Assembly (NCBI GenBank): GCA_937904535.1
Contig: CALELC010000599.1
Coordinates: forward strand, 1-16,527
DNA from: an uncultured Planctomycetaceae bacterium
GTDB taxonomy: Bacteria > Planctomycetota > Planctomycetia > Pirellulales > Pirellulaceae
Direction: 5' to 3'
Length of the DNA stretch: 16,527 nt
Shown: one piece after another, positions 1-5,555 of the stretch
How the letters are laid out: the number at the start of each line of letters is the position of its first letter
How positions within the stretch are numbered: the stretch's first letter is position 1
Position numbers and translations under genes: made by a program
The notes under the pieces: generated by a model
The model's input: only the letters and a program-made list of their open reading frames with translations
Told to the model about the DNA's origin: nothing
Databases searched by the model: none

Positions 1-136
1 CAGTGTTGCCACAATCGCGCAAGCGTCGAGCAGCGCGGTTGGTGGGCCCGAAGCAAAGTGAACGAACCGGGTACGAGTTTGCAGCACATAGAGAGGGAAG
101 GGCGTTATATGGAAAAGGCCATTCCGGATGCTAACT

Positions 137-150
137 TGCCGATATCGGCA
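137..150. repeat. 14-bp perfect palindrome
   Basis: TGCCGATATCGGCA equals its own reverse complement. The arms are five bases around an ATAT centre. It lies about 90 bp beyond the stop of the glcE-like gene and is not followed by a T-run on either strand, so it is not a convincing terminator. A dyad of this kind could be an operator for a gene beyond the left edge. That role is an inference. Confidence 0.5.
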
Positions 151-210
151 TGAGGGGTGGGGACGCTGCTCCGTGTTTCACCTGGCAAGGCATAGCACAG
201 GTTTCGTGTC

Positions 211-234
211 GGCAGCGCGACCGCACCGCGAGCC
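211..234 (-). terminator. Weak GC-rich hairpin after the glcE-like gene
   Basis: GGC/GCC and CGCG/CGCG arms form an imperfect stem around a 7-nt loop, starting 8 nt after the stop codon of the FAD-binding gene. There is no following U-run, so it could stabilise the 3' end or act with Rho, but it is not a classical intrinsic terminator. Confidence 0.25.
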
Positions 235-242
235 TTGAGATC

Positions 243-1358
243 TTACGGAGTACCCACGAATTTGCCATTGGGATCGAGCGCCCGCTTGATCCGGCTGAGG
301 ATCACCGCGTCGCCGCGGGCACCGAGACGATACCGACCGCATTCACCCAGCAGGACAGACCCGCCCAAGCTGTGATACCGTAGCAGTTCGTCGAGTTGAC
401 CGAGCGGACGCGTTCCCGGCCATCGCAGCCAGACCAAATTACCCGCAACACTGTACCGCCGCGGGACCAGCGTCTCGGCCAGCGACTTTTCTAGCTCGAT
501 CACTTTGCCGGGAGGAAGGGGGACACGAACGAGCCGATCATCAGCCTCCAGCCAACTCCCGTCGGATAAGGGACGCCAAACTTGATCTGCGTCCTCCCAA
601 CGCTCGACCACCGTTGCCGGATCGAGACTCGACACGACACTCTGCACCCGCTGCGCGGTGGCTTCCACGGCAGCCAACTCGCCGCTGATCCGCACCCACA
701 ACGTGGCTTCGGGGATCAGATCAAGCGCTGTCAGCTCAATCGGCGAACGAGCAAGCTTTGTTTGCAGTTCCACAGCCGCCTGAAAATCGCTGGCCGTGAT
801 TCGGAGTGTGAGTTCGTGCAGCGGGCTGGGGAATACCTTGAGGGTGATCTCAACCAGTGCCCCGAGATAACCACAACTACCGACCATCAGTTTGGGAATG
901 TCGTAGCCAGCAGCGTTCTTCACGACCCGGCCACCGGCGGTAACGATATTTCCCAAACCGTCGACAAACCGCACTCCCATCACGAAGTCACGGATCCCGC
1001 CGTATCGCAATCGGCCTGGTCCACTGAGCCCTGCGGCTAACGTTCCGCCGATCGTTGCCCCGGCTTCGGCGAATGGCGGATCAAATGGGAAGTACTGACG
1101 ATGTTCCGCGAGCGTTTGTTGCAGCTCGGAGATTCGCGTGCCAGCGAGAGCCGTGATCAAAAACTCCGACGGTTGATGCTCCACCACGCCCGTCAGTCCC
1201 GACAGATCGCAGCGAACGGCATCGCCGCGCGACGCGGCCATCGCCGTCTTGGTTGCCGAGCCGACGATGTGCAGGCTGTTGTGCTGACGAACCGCCGAGG
1301 CAACGTCCTCGGCGGTACACGGACGAATCGTGATCGGTTCGCTGGCGGAGGAGTGCAT
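243..1358 (-). CDS. glcE: GlcE-like FAD-binding oxidoreductase subunit
   Basis: This is a 371-residue FAD-binding (PCMH-type) protein resembling GlcE, the smaller FAD-binding subunit of bacterial glycolate oxidase (GlcDEF), which oxidises glycolate to glyoxylate. The N-terminal half carries the flavin-binding pattern: PFAEAGATIGG at about 95-105, a Gly-rich RYGGIRDF segment at about 118-125, and GGRVVKNAAGYDIPKL at about 142-157, which is very close to the GlcE signature. The C-terminus ends with KRALDPNGKF, the usual closing motif of this flavoprotein family. The ATG at 1356-1358 is the only plausible start, although its ribosome-binding site is weak. It begins 9 bp after the hub-domain gene and is probably co-transcribed with it. 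GlcD and GlcF are not in the window, so the substrate is inferred from the family. Confidence 0.85.
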   Translation of the reverse strand: MHSSASEPITIRPCTAEDVASAVRQHNSLHIVGSATKTAMAASRGDAVRCDLSGLTGVVEHQPSEFLITALAGTRISELQQTLAEHRQYFPFDPPFAEAGATIGGTLAAGLSGPGRLRYGGIRDFVMGVRFVDGLGNIVTAGGRVVKNAAGYDIPKLMVGSCGYLGALVEITLKVFPSPLHELTLRITASDFQAAVELQTKLARSPIELTALDLIPEATLWVRISGELAAVEATAQRVQSVVSSLDPATVVERWEDADQVWRPLSDGSWLEADDRLVRVPLPPGKVIELEKSLAETLVPRRYSVAGNLVWLRWPGTRPLGQLDELLRYHSLGGSVLLGECGRYRLGARGDAVILSRIKRALDPNGKFVGTP

Positions 1359-1367
1359 ATCGCCGAA

Positions 1368-1766
1368 CTACAGCGGTGAGCGGTGAAAGTGGACGTGTTT
1401 CCACTGTCCGTCAACTCGCTGCCAGACCCGCGTTTCCTCGGAGGCAGAAGTTTCAAATCCACCAGCGTTGTTGGGCGACTGAACCAACCGCACGTAGGCG
1501 ATGACTGCTGCGTCGCCCATCACGCGTACGTGAGGGCTGCTGATGGTGACCGTGCTCCCTTGACCCGGTGCGGGCTCAGGTCGGGGAGACTCGGGGAAGT
1601 AGGTCCGATGGAATCCGAGTCCTTGAACCAAATGTCCGCGAGCCTCAGGCTCAATGGCTGTGATGTCGTCAGCGCACAGCTCAATGTAACGGGCCCAGTC
1701 ACCGCGAAAAATCGCCGAGAGCAGGCTTTCGGTGGCAGCAATGATTTCGGATTCGGCGGTGGGCAT
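1368..1766 (-). CDS. Stand-alone CaMKII association (hub)-domain protein
   Basis: This 132-residue protein consists of a single SnoaL/NTF2-like domain of the CaMKII association (hub) type. It retains blocks that closely match the hub domain of eukaryotic CaMKII as I know it: EPEARGHLVQGLGFHR (39-54), SPHVRVMGDAAVIAYVRL (77-94) and SEETRVWQRVDGQWKHVHFH (109-128). In animals this domain assembles the kinase into 12-14-mers. Bacterial stand-alone relatives are known, but their role is unclear. The ATG at 1764-1766 was preferred to a TTG 9 bp upstream because GGAA lies a suitable distance before it. No signal peptide or membrane segment is present. It is followed after 9 bp by the GlcE-like gene. 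A Ser/Thr kinase is encoded about 1.2 kb upstream on the same strand; a functional link is speculation. Confidence 0.88.
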   Translation of the reverse strand: MPTAESEIIAATESLLSAIFRGDWARYIELCADDITAIEPEARGHLVQGLGFHRTYFPESPRPEPAPGQGSTVTISSPHVRVMGDAAVIAYVRLVQSPNNAGGFETSASEETRVWQRVDGQWKHVHFHRSPL

Positions 1767-1805
1767 TATTTCCAAACTTAGGTAGGTACAGTGGACGTCT
1801 CCGCT

Positions 1806-1824
1806 CGAAGGGGATTGCCCTTCG
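1806..1824 (-). promoter_or_regulatory. Leader hairpin upstream of the hub-domain gene
   Basis: A perfect 7-bp stem (CGAAGGG at 1806-1812, CCCTTCG at 1818-1824) with a 5-nt loop lies about 40 nt before the chosen ATG at 1766. Placed there, it would fold in the 5' leader of the mRNA. It is not followed by a U-run, so attenuation by intrinsic termination is unlikely. A role in RNA stability or translation is an inference. Confidence 0.35.
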
Positions 1825-2012
1825 GCTGAGTCGCATTGAAGATGAACCAGGACTCGCGGGATAGGAACGCGCCTGACCGCAGCAAGCTGCCACGGAGGGC
1901 CGCTGCATCAACTGACATTATGATCGGCTGCGCCGCAAGACGCCGCACGGGTACCACGTGAGTTGTGACCGCTAGTGTAATTGCACAACCGGAAGAATCA
2001 GTACTCGCTGCC

Positions 2013-2078
2013 CCGCCGCGTCGGCGCGGTGGAGTGGTAAGGGATGCAGGCCCTGCTTAGGCATCGGCAGTGACTGCC
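2013..2078 (-). terminator. Three-hairpin cluster after the kinase-phosphatase pair
   Basis: Three short inverted repeats lie in a row: GGCAG/CTGCC (2066-2070, 2074-2078), GCAG/CTGC (2046-2049, 2053-2056), and the strongest, CCGCCGCG/CGCGGTGG (2013-2020, 2025-2032) with a TCGG loop on the plus strand. They start about 115 nt after the phosphatase stop. None has a following U-run, so this would be a non-canonical or Rho-assisted transcript end. Confidence 0.3.
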
Positions 2079-2193
2079 CGGGCGAGCTTCTGCAAGATCG
2101 GGACGACACGAATCTCCGGTTGGGTCGTGCTTTGCTCCGTCACTGGCCATGCGCTGGCGTGTGGAGTCGTCGCTGCCAACTCGCACGTTGACT

Positions 2194-3003
2194 TTAGGTC
2201 TCCGAGCCGCCGGCCAACAGCCGGGTCAACGGATGGTGCAACTCGTCACTGGCGGAGACGCAAAACTGCGGTACCCAGTCATCCAGTTCACCGCCGTCAT
2301 AGCGGCTGAGCGTCGCCCCAGCCTGGCGGCAGATGACGATTCCTGCCGCCGAATCCCAGCAGTACACGCTCGTCGCCCAATAAGCGTCGAGTCGTCCATC
2401 GGCGACATAGCACATATTGAGGGCGCAGGATCCGAGCCGCCGGAGCGAACGGCAGCTTTCCAGAACTTTTAAAAACCGCTCGATTTCAGGCGAATCACGG
2501 CGGATGCCAGCGGGAAAACTGCACGCGACAAGCGCATCTTCCAGGCGGCTGCAGCCACTGGTGCGCATCACTCGGCCGTTGCACAATGCCGGTCCGCCAT
2601 CGATCGCTGTAAATAACTCCTGATAGACCGGGTCATAGATCACGCCCAGTCGCATCTTACCTTGTGCGTAAAGGCCGATCGAGACGGCGAAATTCTGCAA
2701 GCGGTGAACGAAGTTCACGGTGCCGTCCAGTGGATCGACGATCCAGCACGGCGGGGCTCCTGGTTCGTTGTTGCGAACCGCCTCAGGGGGTTGATTCTCG
2801 CCCTGTTCCTCGCCGACGAAGGCATACCCTGGAAAGCTCGCTTCCAAGATGCCGCGAATCGCTCGCTGCGCCGCGACATCCGCGTCCGTGACCAGATCTC
2901 GAGGAGACTTTTCGGAAACCACGCGCGAGTCGCGCCGGGCCATCAATTCCACCGCCCCGGCCCGCGCTGCCCGCACCGCGACCTCCAAATGCTCCTGATC
3001 CAT
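2194..3003 (-). CDS. Inositol monophosphatase-family phosphatase
   Basis: This 269-residue protein belongs to the Mg2+-dependent, Li+-sensitive phosphatase superfamily (inositol monophosphatase/SuhB, CysQ). Motifs appear in order with the metal ligands in place: VTDAD (38-42), GEE (64-66), WIVDPLDGTVNF (87-98, with D90 and D93 as metal ligands) and WDSAAG (216-221, with D217). This order and the length fit inositol-1-phosphatases and also 3'-phosphoadenosine nucleotidases and sugar-bisphosphatases, so the substrate cannot be set from sequence alone. The ATG at 3001-3003 was chosen, although the frame is open to 3147, because family homology begins there and the longer form would overlap the kinase gene by 137 bp. 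It follows the kinase stop by 7 bp, so the two are probably co-transcribed. It is a cytoplasmic protein. Confidence 0.88.
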   Translation of the reverse strand: MDQEHLEVAVRAARAGAVELMARRDSRVVSEKSPRDLVTDADVAAQRAIRGILEASFPGYAFVGEEQGENQPPEAVRNNEPGAPPCWIVDPLDGTVNFVHRLQNFAVSIGLYAQGKMRLGVIYDPVYQELFTAIDGGPALCNGRVMRTSGCSRLEDALVACSFPAGIRRDSPEIERFLKVLESCRSLRRLGSCALNMCYVADGRLDAYWATSVYCWDSAAGIVICRQAGATLSRYDGGELDDWVPQFCVSASDELHHPLTRLLAGGSET

Positions 3004-3010
3004 CGCCTGC

Positions 3011-4135
3011 TTATCCGATCTCCAATTGACGCAGCTCTTCGAGCCAAACGCGAATGTCGTTGTCGTACTCGGTCGCCATATTACCCATGATGAGCTGGCG
3101 CTGGAACGCGGCGGCTCCTTGATCGACCAGCTCTGCCGCTTCAGCACTGGGGAAGCGGCGGTTCGGATCAGGAGCGATCAAGCCGCGGAGGAAGTTCATC
3201 AACAACTCGTTCCGCAGCACTTCGTTGGGTAACAGCGTGTCGAGACGCTGCGGCAGATCACGCTTGGCTTCGAGCAATTCGCGGAGGTTCATGTCGCCCG
3301 CAAAGGGGCTGCGGCCGCTGAGCAGTTCGAGCAGCACGTAACCGGCGCTTGCCAAATCGCTGCGCGGCGTGATCTCGTTGTTTTCGAGCACTTCCGGCGC
3401 CGCATACAAAGGCGTGCAGTCGCGGTCACGCGGAGGATTCTGAAAGTCGAGTGCCGAGCCCATGTCGATCAACTTCGCATGCCCGGTCCGCTTGAGCATG
3501 ATGTTAGCCGGCTTCACGTCGCCGTGCACGATTCCTTCGCGATGCAGGGCAGCCAGTGCTCCAAGACACTCCCGAACAATTGCTACCGCCACGCCGGGCT
3601 TGAACCGAGACTGAACCGGCCCCTCAGTCAGAATCACTTCGTTGATATAGTGCCAACGTCGCGCGCTGATTCGGCCCTCCAGCGAGTGCAGACATTCGGG
3701 CATCACCAATCGGCGAAGGTCATAACCGTCGATCCACTCCATGATCATGATGCGGATGCGATCGCGTTCGAAAAAGTTCTGCACATCCAACACGTTGTCG
3801 TGCTGGATTAACGCGATCCGAGCGGCGATCCCCGCGATCCGTCCCATCGCTTCGTCATAGCGTCTGGCCGAAGCATAGCGTTCAGGGGAGAAGACTTTGA
3901 TTGCCACCGGCAATGTGAATTCGTCGGTGCCGCGGTATTCACTCAGATAAACTTCGCCTTGTCCCCCGCGACCGAGCAGTTTGCGCAAGTGGTAGTGGCC
4001 GGTCCAGCTCAGTTGCTGCAGGGCAATCATTTTTTCGTAGGCTGAGAGCAGCTTTTCATCGGTTTCGCGAACCTGGGATCCATGAAAGGTCAAGGTGGGG
4101 TTGGGCTCGTGCCGCGTTGTCGATTGCAGCCGCAT
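3011..4135 (-). CDS. Soluble non-RD Ser/Thr protein kinase
   Basis: This 374-residue eukaryotic-type (Hanks) kinase has a Gly-rich loop GRGGQGEVY (55-63), the ATP-anchoring lysine in VAIKVF (K80), a catalytic loop HGDVKPANIM (204-213) with D206, K208 and N211, a metal-binding DMG in place of DFG (224-226) and APE (246-248). Glycine replaces the arginine of HRD, making it a non-RD kinase. About 30 extra residues between the hinge and the catalytic loop (roughly 145-178) form an insert. No transmembrane segment or sensor domain is visible, unlike the common PASTA or PknB-type kinases. The C-terminal 40 residues are helical and acidic. A TTG at 4172-4174 would add 13 residues, but the ATG at 4133-4135 has an AAGGA site 7 nt upstream. 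It precedes the phosphatase gene by 7 bp. The substrates are unknown. Confidence 0.88.
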   Translation of the reverse strand: MRLQSTTRHEPNPTLTFHGSQVRETDEKLLSAYEKMIALQQLSWTGHYHLRKLLGRGGQGEVYLSEYRGTDEFTLPVAIKVFSPERYASARRYDEAMGRIAGIAARIALIQHDNVLDVQNFFERDRIRIMIMEWIDGYDLRRLVMPECLHSLEGRISARRWHYINEVILTEGPVQSRFKPGVAVAIVRECLGALAALHREGIVHGDVKPANIMLKRTGHAKLIDMGSALDFQNPPRDRDCTPLYAAPEVLENNEITPRSDLASAGYVLLELLSGRSPFAGDMNLRELLEAKRDLPQRLDTLLPNEVLRNELLMNFLRGLIAPDPNRRFPSAEAAELVDQGAAAFQRQLIMGNMATEYDNDIRVWLEELRQLEIG

Positions 4136-4142
4136 CGAGCCA

Positions 4143-4147
4143 TCCTT
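4143..4147 (-). promoter_or_regulatory. Ribosome-binding site deciding the kinase start
   Basis: AAGGA on the minus strand lies 7 nt before the ATG at 4133-4135. The upstream TTG (4172-4174) has only CT-rich sequence before it, so the shorter product is favoured. Confidence 0.55.
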
Positions 4148-4367
4148 GGATAAAAAGCTCACGTAATCTCTCAAGCAAAAAGGACGAGGTTAGGAAACCG
4201 ACTCTCGCTTATAGCGGCATCTGGAAACGCGCCGAGGCATCAGCGGGTTTCACCAAACCTACCGTGGATGCCACGCTCGCTCGGTGCTCAACCTGTTGTT
4301 GTCCGGGTTGCCAATCCCCTCGATTCATCCTGCCGTGGCAAACCTCGTGCCGCTAGCGAGAATTGGC

Positions 4368-4398
4368 GGATGATCAGCTCTCGATCATCCCATTTTTT
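4368..4398 (+). terminator. Hairpin with T-run, intrinsic-terminator shape on the plus strand
   Basis: GGATGATC (4368-4375) and GATCATCC (4383-4390) form a perfect 8-bp stem with a 7-nt loop, followed on the plus strand by CATTTTTT. This is the standard shape of a Rho-independent terminator, but only for plus-strand transcription, and no plus-strand gene lies before it. On the minus strand the run becomes A-rich and precedes the hairpin, so it cannot end the upstream operon. There it would lie just after the predicted kinase transcription start. Confidence 0.5.
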
Positions 4399-4404
4399 AA
4401 CGAG

Positions 4405-4432
4405 AATATATCCCAGGCCTCCTGCCGGGCAA
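4405..4432 (-). promoter_or_regulatory. Candidate sigma70-type promoter for the kinase gene
   Basis: On the minus strand, TTGCCC (4427-4432) and TATATT (4405-4410) are separated by 16 bp. The -10 hexamer differs from TATAAT at one base. Transcription would start near 4398 and give a leader of about 260 nt that opens with the 4368-4390 hairpin. Planctomycete promoters are poorly conserved, so this remains a candidate. A second -10-like TATAAG at 4208-4213 would give a shorter leader. Confidence 0.35.
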
Positions 4433-4564
4433 ACAAGACATCCTGTAGCTGTAACGCACGGGCGACTGATTTGTTCTCGTTTGTGGAAAATCGTCGCAGA
4501 ATTCTCCCGCCGCTCCTAGCTCGTCGCCGCATCGCGGGCGCAGCAGTGTCGCATCAAATTGATC

Positions 4565-5524
4565 TCACCCGAGCCGCATCCGTTGCAGGAACTCCAGCTG
4601 GCGATGCAGCATCTCGACGCGCGGCATTCGCAGCGAATGCGCTGCTGCCGCAGCCAGCGGTGCTGCAAAAATCGCTGCCAGTTCCATTTCCCGTCCTGCC
4701 AGATAGTCCAGCCGCATGCTGCTGTCGTAGGGCACCATCTGCCAAGTGTGATCGAGCGTTGCGGCGATTGCATCATCAGGCAACTTCCGTCCACACGCCT
4801 CAGCCGCCTGATAAACTTCAACCATCATGTCTTCGGCCAGCGCCGCTGACGATGGCTCCTCGATCAGGTCCTTCGTCGATGCGCCGAGGACGACCGACAG
4901 CCCGTTGAAGGGGATATTCCAGAGCAGTTTCCGCCAGCGTGCCATCCACAGATCTCCGGTGGCGTGGGCATCGATCCCGCAACGACGCAAGTGGTCGGTG
5001 ATCTGCTGCAAACGCGGCGTGATACCCGCTGGCGGAGCTTCGGCGGGCGTGAACTCGCCCATGACAATTCGCCCATAGTCGAGATGGCGGATCTGGCCAG
5101 GGCCAATTTTATTGCTGCACAAGAAGCAACAGCCACCGAGCACCCGGTCGTGTCCGACCACAGCAGCGCAGTCGGCTTCGCTGTGCAGCCCATTCTGCAG
5201 GCACAGCACGACACCGCCTTGACTCGTCGGTGCGGCAAGCAATTCTGGCAAACGGTGGTTTTGCGTCGTCTTTAGCGCCACGATCGTGACGTCGCAGGGC
5301 GGCAACGTGCTGGCGTCGTCGTGCAAATGGAGCTGTTCGCCAGGGATCTGGAAATCTCCCCGCACGCTCTCGACTCGCCAGCCTTCACGGCGCACCTCCT
5401 CGATTCCATCGCGGAGCAAAAAATGCACCTCGGCACCACAGTTGGCCAACATACCGCCGTACAGCCCACCGAGCGCACCGGCACCGATGATCGCATAGCT
5501 GAAGGGATGCGCGTCTCCTGACAT
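4565..5524 (-). CDS. panE: 2-dehydropantoate 2-reductase (ketopantoate reductase) family
   Basis: This 319-residue ApbA/PanE-family reductase would reduce 2-dehydropantoate to pantoate with NADPH in pantothenate and coenzyme A synthesis. The N-terminal Rossmann fold shows GAGALGG (14-20), followed by LQNGL (109-113), which carries the conserved Asn. The helical C-terminal domain has RWRKLLWNIPFNGLS (196-210), whose K199 matches the catalytic lysine of the E. coli enzyme, and SSM...REMEL (268-282), where E281 matches its acidic active-site residue by my hand alignment. The length is typical. The ATG at 5522-5524 lies 31 bp after the MoxR stop, so it is probably the last gene of that operon. 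AGGAG is present but 14 nt away. Other family members act on different 2-keto acids, so the exact substrate is likely rather than certain. Confidence 0.82.
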   Translation of the reverse strand: MSGDAHPFSYAIIGAGALGGLYGGMLANCGAEVHFLLRDGIEEVRREGWRVESVRGDFQIPGEQLHLHDDASTLPPCDVTIVALKTTQNHRLPELLAAPTSQGGVVLCLQNGLHSEADCAAVVGHDRVLGGCCFLCSNKIGPGQIRHLDYGRIVMGEFTPAEAPPAGITPRLQQITDHLRRCGIDAHATGDLWMARWRKLLWNIPFNGLSVVLGASTKDLIEEPSSAALAEDMMVEVYQAAEACGRKLPDDAIAATLDHTWQMVPYDSSMRLDYLAGREMELAAIFAAPLAAAAAHSLRMPRVEMLHRQLEFLQRMRLG

Positions 5525-5555
5525 ATCTCGTCACCAAACTCCTAAACTTTCTCGG

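Larger units (their letters stand above)
1..242. other. Left-edge region without an identified gene
   Basis: This is the stretch downstream of the glcE-like gene. It holds a perfect 14-bp palindrome (137-150) and a GC-rich imperfect hairpin (211-234) just beyond the glcE stop. One minus-strand frame is free of stop codons from 177 to the left edge (59 codons) and reads like protein in its last part (for example RFVHFASGPPTALLDA). Its only standard start codon is a GTG at 85-87. I do not recognise a family and cannot tell whether this is the 5' end of a gene continuing outside the window, a decayed gene, or chance. It does not resemble GlcF or GlcD, the usual partners of GlcE. Confidence 0.4.
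1767..2193. other. Non-coding stretch between the phosphatase and hub-domain genes
   Basis: About 430 bp in which short frames have no protein-like composition. Its contents are a cluster of three hairpins downstream of the phosphatase stop (2013-2078), an inverted repeat GTTGTG/CACAAC (1962-1967 and 1984-1989) beside the adjacent palindromes GGTACC and CACGTG, and a 7-bp hairpin in the leader of the hub-domain gene (1806-1824). I found no clear -35/-10 pair for the hub-domain gene. Confidence 0.6.
4136..4564. other. Non-coding stretch upstream of the kinase gene
   Basis: About 430 bp between the ketopantoate reductase-like gene and the kinase. It is richer in A+T around 4391-4410 than its surroundings, as expected for a promoter. 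It holds a -35/-10-like pair (4405-4432), a second isolated -10-like TATAAG on the minus strand (4208-4213), an 8-bp hairpin with a plus-strand T-run (4368-4398), and a small GGTTT/AAACC repeat (4246-4259). No frame on either strand has protein-like composition, and I saw no clear minus-strand terminator for the upstream operon. Confidence 0.6.

Noticed and set aside
150..383. 77-codon open frame on the plus strand at the left side
   Set aside because: It overlaps the 3' end of the GlcE-like gene in antisense and has no recognisable features.
582..1040. 152-codon open frame on the plus strand
   Set aside because: It is antisense to the GlcE-like gene, whose family motifs are clear. The plus-strand translation has no protein-like features.
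1950..1989. Restriction-like palindromes GGTACC and CACGTG with the GTTGTG/CACAAC repeat
   Set aside because: Six-base palindromes are common by chance and the repeat arms are short with a 16-nt loop. There is no further support for an operator.
3004..3147. 48-residue N-terminal extension of the phosphatase
   Set aside because: It would lie inside the kinase gene, is Ser/Thr/Trp-rich and unlike the family. Family homology begins at the ATG at 3003.
4368..4398. Terminator of the MoxR-panE operon
   Set aside because: The T-run is on the plus strand and lies before the hairpin in the direction of the operon, so the polarity is wrong for ending a minus-strand transcript.
4363..4908. 181-codon open frame on the plus strand starting in the kinase upstream spacer
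   Set aside because: Most of it is antisense to the ketopantoate reductase-like gene. It is Arg/Ala/Pro-rich and starts inside the hairpin region without a ribosome-binding site.
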